Part shown: positions 7,372-13,454 of the stretch, in pieces
Position numbering within the stretch: position 1 is the first letter of the stretch
Layout: the number at the start of each line of letters is the position of its first letter
DNA from: an uncultured Acetobacter sp.
GTDB lineage: Bacteria; Pseudomonadota; Alphaproteobacteria; Acetobacterales; Acetobacteraceae
Reading direction: 5' to 3'
Assembly (NCBI RefSeq): GCF_937875265.1
Contig: NZ_CALLXM010000102.1
Span: 1-13,454 of the forward strand
Length of the DNA stretch: 13,454 nt
The notes under the pieces: generated by a model
Told to the model about the DNA's origin: nothing
What the model saw: the letters and a program-made list of their open reading frames with translations, nothing else
Databases searched by the model: none
Made by a program: the position numbers and the translations under genes

Positions 7372-9009
7372 TTAGCGGGCTGGAGTGTTGGGAGACGGAA
7401 CGCGGGGCGGATACACGCGGTGTGGCAGCAGCAGGTTCATGGCCGCATAACCAAGACACACACAGATCAGCACGGCGTAGATATCGTTGAGCGCAAGCAC
7501 GAGGGATTGCTCGTGCACGTAGGTATGAAAAACCTGAAGAGCATTTCGGGCCACATGCCCGCTATCGGGCGATGTGCCGGAAAGCTGCTGCGTGATGGGG
7601 TTTCCCATGCCCTGAAGAGCCAGAGCATGCGTGCCGTGATGGTCCAGCAGCATGGTGGAATGATACTGCTCACGCCGGCGGCTGATTGCGGCAAACAAGG
7701 CATAGGCCACCGCATTGGCCAGCCCTTTAAGCATGTTCACCATTCCGGAAATAAACGGGCCATCCGCAGGCCCCATGGCCATGGTTGCCAGCATCAGGGT
7801 GGGAATAACCGTCATGGGCTGGCCAAAGACCTGTAAAATCTGGAGCGGATAAAAATTATCCCGCACCCAGTCTACCGTCAGCCATGTGCCCAGCCAGGCT
7901 GAGGCTGCAAGGCACAGCATGCCCCCGGCCAGCATAAAGCGGCAGTCCACCTTGCGGCTGTTACAGATTGCCGCAATCAACGGCAGCATGATCAGCTGCG
8001 GCAACGCTACCACCAGTGAAACAGGCGCAGCCTGAATGGGCCGGTAGCCGCGCACAGCTTCCAGATACAGGGCGGGAATTTCCCCCATGATGGAGCAGAT
8101 AGCCAGAATACCCACCAGCGAAAGCAGGGATGCCTGAATATTGCGAGACCGCCAGTACTGAATGCGGAAATACGGGCTGGGGTGAAAGGCCTCGTTGATG
8201 ACAAACACTATGAAAGCCGCCATCCCCCAGAACGTCAGGTTGGTAATAATGGGCGAGCGGAACCAGTCCAGCCTGTCCCCCTGATACAGCACCGTTACGA
8301 GCGAGCAGATGGCGGGAATCCCCACAATCAGCCCGAACCAGTTGAACTTTTTAAAGCGTTCAAAATGCATGGGGTCACGCGGCAGGCCATAGGCCATCAT
8401 CCCCACGGCAATCACGGCCAGCGGAATAATCTCCCAATACAGCCAGTGCCAGCCAGCATGTTCAAACCAGAACGCTTCCAGCGGCAGGCCAAGGTTGGGG
8501 CCGAAGGTCGCACTCATGGCGTACCCGCCAATGCCGAACACACGCAGTTGCGGTGGCAGGTATTTGAGCATCACGGTCATGAGCACAGGCGGAAGGCAGC
8601 CCCCTGCCAGCCCCTGAAAAGCCCGCAGAATACAAAGGGATGTCACGTCCGGCATGAAGGGCGCCGGAATGGACAGCAGCGCCATAATCACCGTCATGAA
8701 AATGGAAAAACGGTAGATGGAAAACGTCATATAAAACCACGGCGTGAACGCCATGGCGGCAATATTGAACGCCTCATAAATAGAGATGACCCACGTACCC
8801 TCATCGTGGCCGATATGCATCGCCCCCCGGATATCGGACAGGCCAATTTCTGTAACGTGCTCATTAAAGCCCGCAATATGCACAGCCAGCAGCATGCCGA
8901 GACAGCCAATGACAGTCCGCATACCAAAGGGCGGAATATAGGACGGCCGCGGTGGCGAGGCGTGAACGACAGGCTCACCAACCGCCTGAGGAGGGGCGAT
9001 GGTATTCAT
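7372..9009 (-). CDS. EmrB/QacA-like multidrug transporter (MFS, DHA2 family, 14 helices)
   Basis: This 545-residue proton-driven inner-membrane exporter is the first gene of the efflux operon. DHA2 family features are DEGTWVISIYEAFNIAAM at about 69-86, ILRAFQGLAGGCLPPVLM at 127-144, a motif-C-like stretch SATFGPNLGLPLE at 166-178, and YQGDRLDWFRSP at 242-253, a loop conserved in EmrB. A long periplasmic loop near 447-500 comes before the last helix, as in EmrB. The first helix reads FNEHVTEIGLSDI instead of the usual LDxTIVNVALP, so the membrane aspartate of motif D1 is replaced by glutamates nearby. The only ATG near the N-terminus is at 9009; AGGA stands 12 bases upstream, rather far. A 36-base in-frame TTG extension is possible but unlikely. 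A LysR gene is divergent. Confidence 0.9.
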   Translation of the reverse strand: MNTIAPPQAVGEPVVHASPPRPSYIPPFGMRTVIGCLGMLLAVHIAGFNEHVTEIGLSDIRGAMHIGHDEGTWVISIYEAFNIAAMAFTPWFYMTFSIYRFSIFMTVIMALLSIPAPFMPDVTSLCILRAFQGLAGGCLPPVLMTVMLKYLPPQLRVFGIGGYAMSATFGPNLGLPLEAFWFEHAGWHWLYWEIIPLAVIAVGMMAYGLPRDPMHFERFKKFNWFGLIVGIPAICSLVTVLYQGDRLDWFRSPIITNLTFWGMAAFIVFVINEAFHPSPYFRIQYWRSRNIQASLLSLVGILAICSIMGEIPALYLEAVRGYRPIQAAPVSLVVALPQLIMLPLIAAICNSRKVDCRFMLAGGMLCLAASAWLGTWLTVDWVRDNFYPLQILQVFGQPMTVIPTLMLATMAMGPADGPFISGMVNMLKGLANAVAYALFAAISRRREQYHSTMLLDHHGTHALALQGMGNPITQQLSGTSPDSGHVARNALQVFHTYVHEQSLVLALNDIYAVLICVCLGYAAMNLLLPHRVYPPRVPSPNTPAR

Positions 9010-9082
9010 AGGCGCACATGATCCTGAGTGCCCGGCTGCCGACAACCCTCATTTGTGTAAAGCGACGACTTCGATTTTCGGA

Positions 9083-9112
9083 AGAATAATTTCTGGTCAA
9101 TCCGCCAGACAA
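9083..9112 (-). promoter_or_regulatory. Possible promoter of the efflux operon
   Basis: On the minus strand TTGTCT (9107-9112) and TATTCT (9083-9088) are 18 bases apart, each matching the sigma70 consensus at four of six positions. The operon ATG lies 73 bases downstream. It overlaps the inverted repeat at 9092-9109, so a bound regulator would sit directly on it. The match is modest. Confidence 0.3.
9092..9109. promoter_or_regulatory. Inverted repeat, candidate operator for the divergent LysR regulator
   Basis: TCTGG and CCAGA flank an 8-base centre in the gap between the transporter and the LysR gene. The left arm belongs to ATTTCTGGT (9089-9097), which recurs as a direct repeat at 9118-9126, 29 bases on (nearly three helical turns). 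Paired half-sites in a divergent promoter are typical of LysR regulation. Binding is inferred. Confidence 0.4.
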
Positions 9113-9129
9113 AATCTATTTCTGGTGGG

Positions 9130-10083
9130 ATGAAAGGCTACGACCTCGATCTGCTGCGCTACCTTCAGGTCCTGACCGAAGAAGAGAGCGTATCCCGTGC
9201 GGCCCGCCGCATGAAGGTGAGCGAGCCCGCCATGAGCAGGCAGCTTGCCAAACTGCGCATAGCCTTTGCTGACCCCATTTTGGTGCAGGCAGGCCGCCGT
9301 ATGCTCCCCTCGGCTTTTGCCACGGCGGTTCTCAATCAGGTTCAGGAGCTGGTCCGCAACGCAGACAGCCTGCTGGAAACTCGGGCACTGGCCAATCTGG
9401 CCAACATGGCCCCCACCTTCACTATCCGCGCGAATGATCTGGTAGTTGCGGCACTTGCCTTACCCCTCTTGCAGGCCCTCAAGCAGGACTGCCCGCATTG
9501 CGAGGTTATCTGGGCCCCGGAGCTGGATGCTGCGGCATCAGACCCGTTACGGGATGGCGGGGTTGATCTGTATATCGGCGCGACCGAACTGATGAAGCCC
9601 GAAATCCGCCGCCAGACTGTCCTGCGTGATCACATGCAGGGGCTTGTACGGAAGGACCACCCTATTCTGGCAGGCCCGGTTACGCCGGAGACCATGGTGC
9701 TCTACGATTACATCAGCGTTTCCCGCCGGGGCCGGGCACGAGGTCCTATCGACTGGATGCTGCAAAACCAGCATGGCCTGACCCGCCGGATTGCCATGGT
9801 CGTTCCAACCTACCATTGCATGATTGAAAGCATGAAGGAAACTGACCTCATCCTTCCTTTGCCGGGACTTGTGGTCAATCATATTTCACTAAAAGCTCTA
9901 GGGCTGGCGTCCTTTGAATTTCCGCTATCCCTGCCCAGTGTTGAAGCATTTCAGGCTTGGCACCCCCGGCGTGATACGGACCCGGTGCATCGCTGGCTGC
10001 GGGAAACCCTGTTCAGGGTCTCCCGCAAGGTTTTTGAAAAGTCTTTCTATCGTCCGTTCACCGAGGCTGACGCGCCATCTTGA
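9130..10083 (+). CDS. LysR-family regulator (NodD/NahR-like), likely controller of the efflux operon
   Basis: This is a 317-residue regulator. The N-terminal DNA-binding domain DLDLLRYLQVLTEEESVSRAA covers its first part in the form typical of the NodD/NahR/LinR group, with the recognition helix around 30-45 (VSEPAMSRQLAKLRIA) and the group signature ADPILVQAGRRMLPS at 47-61. The effector domain begins near FTIRANDLVV (about residue 97); group members bind small aromatic or phenolic inducers, but the ligand here is unknown. It is divergent from the efflux operon with 120 bases between start codons, the classical layout for a LysR protein controlling the neighbouring operon and itself. The ATG follows GGTGGG directly, a poor ribosome site, but the first codon matches the expected family start. 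Its 3' end overlaps the convergent glycosyltransferase gene by 26 bases. Confidence 0.9.
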   Translation: MKGYDLDLLRYLQVLTEEESVSRAARRMKVSEPAMSRQLAKLRIAFADPILVQAGRRMLPSAFATAVLNQVQELVRNADSLLETRALANLANMAPTFTIRANDLVVAALALPLLQALKQDCPHCEVIWAPELDAAASDPLRDGGVDLYIGATELMKPEIRRQTVLRDHMQGLVRKDHPILAGPVTPETMVLYDYISVSRRGRARGPIDWMLQNQHGLTRRIAMVVPTYHCMIESMKETDLILPLPGLVVNHISLKALGLASFEFPLSLPSVEAFQAWHPRRDTDPVHRWLRETLFRVSRKVFEKSFYRPFTEADAPS

Positions 10084-11710
10084 TTGCGGCACGGAGTAAG
10101 TGAGTCGTGCGCTCTTCACTGAAGGAAGATGCCGCATAAGCCTGCGCCTTTTTGCTCAAGGTCTGGCACCGGCCCGGGTCAGCATAGAGTGTGCGGATAC
10201 GGGTTTTCAGGGCCTTTTCATCTTTGGCAACAAGCGGGGCCAACGCGCTCGGCAGCTTCAGGCCTTCAGTTGCCGTCAGCGTCATGACGCACGGCACGCC
10301 AGCAGCAAGACTTTCCAGCACTTTCCCCTTGATCCCTGCCCCAAACCGCAACGGCGCAATGGTCAGGCGCACACGGTCAAGAACCTCTGCATCGAGGTCC
10401 GCCACATGCCCCACAACCCGCACGCCTTCCGGCCATGACAGATGCGGGGGCAAATGCGCCCCGACCAGCCAGACCTGAAGCGTTGGGTCCTTGGCGCGCA
10501 AATCTGGCAGAATAGCATCTACAAACCAGCGTGCAGCATCGAGGTTTGGTGCATGTCGGTAATCCCCGATGAAGGCAATATCACGCCGTTTTTTAAAATC
10601 AGTTGCTGGTTTTCTGGTCGGGATAGCCCACGGCACGCACGCAACACGCGCCTGAGGCACAGCTTTGTTCAGCCACTCGGCTTCATCCAGTGAGTGGGTC
10701 AGCACCACATCCGCCTGCCACGCTGCTGTGCATTCCTGCAACCGAACCGTTCGGCTGAGTGCCTGCAATTCTGGCCGCTTTTCAATAGCAGCCTGCCCAT
10801 TCAATCGAAGATGATGAAGGTCCGCAACGCTATACAGCACCGTCGCACCTGGCTGATAATGTCGGGCCAGCGCAAGGTACCGGTTCGCACTCCCAATGCG
10901 ATGCAGATAAACCACATCAAAAGCCCCGGCCTGACGACGCAAAACATCTTCAACAGATGTGTAATGCGGCGCATGCCAGACTGTCAGCCCCCGCTCCTCA
11001 AATCCTATACAGGCAGACGGCGGAGGGGAAAGATCATCCGCGGCTACAAAACTAACGGCATATCCTAATGCTTGCAGAGCCTGTGCATGAGAAAGAATGG
11101 CCTGTGAGCCAGCATCCCGCCCTGCCATAGGCAGTTTTTCATCAATAATCAGAGCACGCGGCGTTCTGGTTTCCTGCGGAATCGCTGGGCCATACCGGCG
11201 GGCAAGGCGGCTGTAGCGCTCTCTTTGCGCCTGCCCACTTTCTGTCTGGCCATGTGCTGCCAGCAATTTGTCTGCAACATCAGCAAGAAAAGAGAGAACG
11301 TCCTCCCGCTCCTCGTTAGTTTGCGTTCCCTGTGCAGCCTGACGCACAAGCTGGCGCAAATCATCATCAAAAGCACTGGACGCTTCAATAACAACAGGAG
11401 AACCGCTCAGTTCAGACCCGTCACTCTCGCGGCGGACCTGAATAACGTGCCGCTCATGCACTGGCAGAGTTGCGGGAATAAGCAGGTCAAACCCGCACCG
11501 GCTATCCCTAAACCCGGCCTGAGCAACATCGGGCCGGGCCTGATTAGCGATAACCCGTGCAATAGGCTTACCATTATCGAGAATTTGCAAGGCAGCAGGC
11601 TCCCCGTCCCGTGCAGACTGTGCCCAGCCTACAATACGGGTGCGGGTTGCCATATCCAGATATCCCGGCAACGCTGTGCGGCGCGCCGGGACAACATAAG
11701 GTGCGTTCAT
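10058..11710 (-). CDS. GT4-type glycosyltransferase with N-terminal accessory module
   Basis: This 550-residue protein transfers a sugar, from a nucleotide-sugar donor if it follows its family. Residues 15-80 form a small module beginning YLDMATRTRIVGWA, which is repeated at the C-terminus of the upstream Hint protein. A charged helical linker covers about 110-175. The GT-B fold follows: an N-terminal half with LIIDEKLPMAGRDAGS (187-202) and a C-terminal half with FIGDYRHAPNLDAARWF (380-396). The donor-binding region GIKGKVLESLAAGVPCV at 459-475 includes E466 and is followed by TEGL (481-484). No signal peptide or membrane helix is present, so it is cytoplasmic. It starts 17 bases after the stop of the AIDA/Hint gene with no clear ribosome site, suggesting co-expression. 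It may decorate that protein or build a surface glycan; the acceptor is not known. Confidence 0.85.
   Translation of the reverse strand: MNAPYVVPARRTALPGYLDMATRTRIVGWAQSARDGEPAALQILDNGKPIARVIANQARPDVAQAGFRDSRCGFDLLIPATLPVHERHVIQVRRESDGSELSGSPVVIEASSAFDDDLRQLVRQAAQGTQTNEEREDVLSFLADVADKLLAAHGQTESGQAQRERYSRLARRYGPAIPQETRTPRALIIDEKLPMAGRDAGSQAILSHAQALQALGYAVSFVAADDLSPPPSACIGFEERGLTVWHAPHYTSVEDVLRRQAGAFDVVYLHRIGSANRYLALARHYQPGATVLYSVADLHHLRLNGQAAIEKRPELQALSRTVRLQECTAAWQADVVLTHSLDEAEWLNKAVPQARVACVPWAIPTRKPATDFKKRRDIAFIGDYRHAPNLDAARWFVDAILPDLRAKDPTLQVWLVGAHLPPHLSWPEGVRVVGHVADLDAEVLDRVRLTIAPLRFGAGIKGKVLESLAAGVPCVMTLTATEGLKLPSALAPLVAKDEKALKTRIRTLYADPGRCQTLSKKAQAYAASSFSEERTTHLLRAAIKMARQPR
11622..11662 (-). 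repeat. Accessory-module repeat, copy A (in glycosyltransferase)
   Basis: A 41-base stretch matches 11960-12000 at 33 positions, without gaps, and encodes the conserved core of the module shared by the glycosyltransferase and the Hint protein (Y-x-D-x-A-T-R-x-R-I-x-G-W-A). DNA-level similarity means either relatively recent duplication or strong constraint; most differences lie at third codon positions. Confidence 0.7.
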
Positions 11711-11727
11711 ACTAGTCCGGTTCTGTT

Positions 11728-13454
11728 TCAGGCTACAGCACGGGACGCTGCAACCAGTGCAACTGGTGTGACAGAGAGTTTAGCCAGTTGCTCTTCCATC
11801 AGGCCACCAACCAGATCAACCTCAAACGCGTGGAAACCGTCACCTTTTCCAGCAGCTTTCAGGTCTGCCCGATACTGATCAGCCGTGACGTAACACAGGA
11901 CAATATCCCCAACACATACCTTAAGGGACAGTTTTCCTTCAGGCTGCATCGGGTCCCGTGCCCAGCCCGCAATACGGCTGCGGGTCGCAACATCCACGTA
12001 GAGTTCAACGGACGATGTGTCAGCCTTTTCTTCCGGCATCAGGTAACGGCGGATGATTTCCAGAGCCTCACCATCTTCCACACGGGGCGCGCAATAGCGC
12101 GGAGCAACCGGTTCAGCTTCCGGATAAAGCTCTGCAAACTCATGCGCATTATGGAACATGCCGCGGCTGCCATCATCCAGGAAGGTTTCCGAAGGAGCCC
12201 CTTCCGCAAAGATGACATCATGCGTTTCCAGCTCGATATGGATGTATTCAATCACGCTGACATCTTCTGCCTGCGTGATGGTCTGTCCGTTAACCAGTGC
12301 CTGAGCCGGAACCAGCACACCAAGCAGGAACATGGCATGCAGAGGCGAGATCACCAGATCACGACGCGGCAATCCGTTCCCCAGCGCACCAGCGGCAATC
12401 CGCACTGGCATGATGTCGGTACGCCCGGCAGCAAAGCGCCCATCATACGCACGGCGTCCAATCCAGCGGATCGGGCGGAGCGTGCCATCACGGGTGACGA
12501 GCTGATCTCCGATTTCCAGACTTTCAACGGGGCGTTCACCCGTTTCGGTCAGGATCGCGGTGCCGGGGCAGTAACATGGCGTGCCTTCTTCCAGCGTCAT
12601 CAGGGTGCCGCCATGCCCGTCATCAGAAAGAACGAAAAACTCGTTGCTGTAATCACCATCCAGAGTGGCAACGGACGTTGTGGTGCCGCCGCTGGAGATA
12701 TTAAGCGTCGGGTCCCCCTCCACATTTGCCGTCGTGGCGCTGTCATACGCGAGCCAGCCCAGATCAATTGAGCCACCCAGACCGACACTGGCATGAGCCA
12801 GGGAACCGCCCGACATGACCTGCACGCTGCCACCACTGCTAACCACCACACTGGCAACCGTCGCGCTGGACTGCACCACTAGCTGAGCACCACTGCTGAC
12901 AGCCGCACCAGAAATCACGCTGCCAGACGCCAGAGTGCCAATCTGCCCGGATGAGAGCGCAAGCTGTGGGAAGTCTTGAACTGACCCTGCGCTGACAAGC
13001 GACCCGCTCTGATTGGTCACCACCACATCGGCGGCAACAACGCGTCCAGCACCTGTCACATCTGTCGCGGTTCCGCCATTCAGGAGGACAACCTCACCAC
13101 CATCCTGAACAGTTCCGCCAGAAAGTGTGCCGGAGACATACACAATGCCGCCGCTTTCAACCGTAGCGCCGGACAACGTGCCCAGCACAGCGGCGACACC
13201 CCCGCTTTGCACCGTCACGCCACTGGCACCACCGTCTGTTTCCACATCCAGGCGGCCTCCGCTGTGGAGGGTGGTAGAGGAAACCGTTGATCCTGACCCA
13301 ACATCAACTTCGCCGCCGTTATTAACGGTCGTGACAGACGCCGTACCGCCATACAGAACATCCAGCTCGCCACCGTTCACCGTGGTGTCGGTTGCCGAAG
13401 CACCAGCAAAGACCGTTGTCGTGCCGCCCTGCATCGTCGTGCCGCTGGCCACGC
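11728..13454 (-). CDS. AIDA-repeat surface protein with Hint_2 autoprocessing domain (5' end outside window)
   Basis: At least 575 residues are visible; the reading frame is open to the window edge, so the N-terminus and any signal are missing. Counting from the first full codon here, residues 1-230 are glycine/serine/threonine/valine-rich AIDA-type hairpin repeats typical of adhesins. Residues 290-425 are a Hint_2 domain: candidate catalytic Cys293 in PCYCPGTAILTETGERPVE, then LEIGDQLVTRDG, RPIRWIGRR, the block with His372 in VISPLHAMFLL, and ending HDVIFAEGAPSETFLDDG. Hint domains cleave or rearrange their own chain at the cysteine. Residues 482-552 are the YVDVATRSRIAGWA module shared with the downstream glycosyltransferase. 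No outer-membrane beta-barrel is visible at the C-terminus, so it is not a classical autotransporter. Probable role: secreted or surface adhesin, self-processed; this is inferred. Total size and export route cannot be judged. Confidence 0.8.
   Translation of the reverse strand, partial: VASGTTMQGGTTTVFAGASATDTTVNGGELDVLYGGTASVTTVNNGGEVDVGSGSTVSSTTLHSGGRLDVETDGGASGVTVQSGGVAAVLGTLSGATVESGGIVYVSGTLSGGTVQDGGEVVLLNGGTATDVTGAGRVVAADVVVTNQSGSLVSAGSVQDFPQLALSSGQIGTLASGSVISGAAVSSGAQLVVQSSATVASVVVSSGGSVQVMSGGSLAHASVGLGGSIDLGWLAYDSATTANVEGDPTLNISSGGTTTSVATLDGDYSNEFFVLSDDGHGGTLMTLEEGTPCYCPGTAILTETGERPVESLEIGDQLVTRDGTLRPIRWIGRRAYDGRFAAGRTDIMPVRIAAGALGNGLPRRDLVISPLHAMFLLGVLVPAQALVNGQTITQAEDVSVIEYIHIELETHDVIFAEGAPSETFLDDGSRGMFHNAHEFAELYPEAEPVAPRYCAPRVEDGEALEIIRRYLMPEEKADTSSVELYVDVATRSRIAGWARDPMQPEGKLSLKVCVGDIVLCYVTADQYRADLKAAGKGDGFHAFEVDLVGGLMEEQLAKLSVTPVALVAASRAVA
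11960..12000 (-). repeat. Accessory-module repeat, copy B (in Hint protein)
   Basis: This is the partner of 11622-11662 (33 of 41 bases identical by eye). It encodes residues YVDVATRSRIAGWA at the C-terminal end of the Hint protein. The protein similarity extends further downstream, including A-(N/D)-Q-x-R-x-D and a following G...F...DL pattern. Confidence 0.7.
13084..13454 (-). repeat. Tandem AIDA-type protein repeats
   Basis: Units with the pattern (N/S/D)-G-G-x-hydrophobic-x-V recur with a period of 17-19 residues: glycine pairs begin at residues 9, 27, 46, 65, 84, 101 and 118 of the visible protein. Weaker units with a period near 19-20 continue to about 12760. The array runs off the window edge, so more copies are likely. 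Units are degenerate at DNA level. Confidence 0.75.

Noticed and set aside
6511..7836. Long + strand open frame of 441 codons
   Set aside because: It lies opposite the adaptor and transporter genes, whose proteins are clearly recognisable. Its translation is rich in His, Arg and Gln with no domain, as expected of the complement of a GC-rich gene.
8182..9021. + strand open frame of 279 codons opposite the transporter
   Set aside because: It is a low-complexity His/Arg/Asn-rich translation and the reverse reading of membrane helices; there is no family likeness.
11788..12771. + strand open frame of 327 codons opposite the Hint protein
   Set aside because: The minus strand encodes a recognisable Hint domain across the whole stretch; the + translation has no domain or plausible start context.
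13084..13454. Repeated GC-rich units that might be a CRISPR-like or mobile repeat array
   Set aside because: The periodicity is in the protein frame (17-19 residues), units are degenerate and there are no constant repeats with unique spacers; it is coding AIDA-type repeat DNA.

Overview
The window reads as chromosomal DNA of an acetic acid bacterium (Acetobacteraceae, Acetobacter-like). This is inferred from the moderately high GC, the protein style, and the pairing of an AIDA-repeat/Hint protein with a glycosyltransferase that carries the same accessory module. No rRNA, tRNA, CRISPR array or insertion sequence was recognised. Coding density is high: nine genes, eight complete and one cut by the right edge.

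Left part (1-3963, all + strand): a Sec-exported phosphoesterase of the acid phosphatase/phospholipase C family; a CrgA-like LysR regulator, preceded by a perfect small palindrome that fits the LysR T-N11-A rule; and a multi-pass LtrA-family membrane protein 32 bases behind the regulator.

Middle (4008-10083): a compact minus-strand operon with gaps of 15, 4 and 9 bases. In transcription order it encodes an EmrB-like DHA2 transporter, an EmrA-like HlyD adaptor, a NodT-type outer-membrane lipoprotein channel, and a pirin-fold protein that has lost three of the four pirin metal ligands. The first three make a complete tripartite efflux pump across both membranes. A NodD/NahR-like LysR regulator is transcribed divergently. 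The 120-base gap between them holds an inverted repeat and a 9-base direct repeat, the likely operator. LtrA and the pirin-like gene converge across 44 bases.

Right part (10058-13454, minus strand): a large repeat-rich surface protein (5' end outside the window) with AIDA-type hairpin repeats, a Hint_2 autoprocessing domain and a C-terminal module, followed after 17 bases by a GT4-type glycosyltransferase whose N-terminus carries a second copy of that module. This adhesin/processing/glycosylation pair is the most interesting part of the window. The glycosyltransferase converges on and overlaps the second LysR gene by 26 bases.
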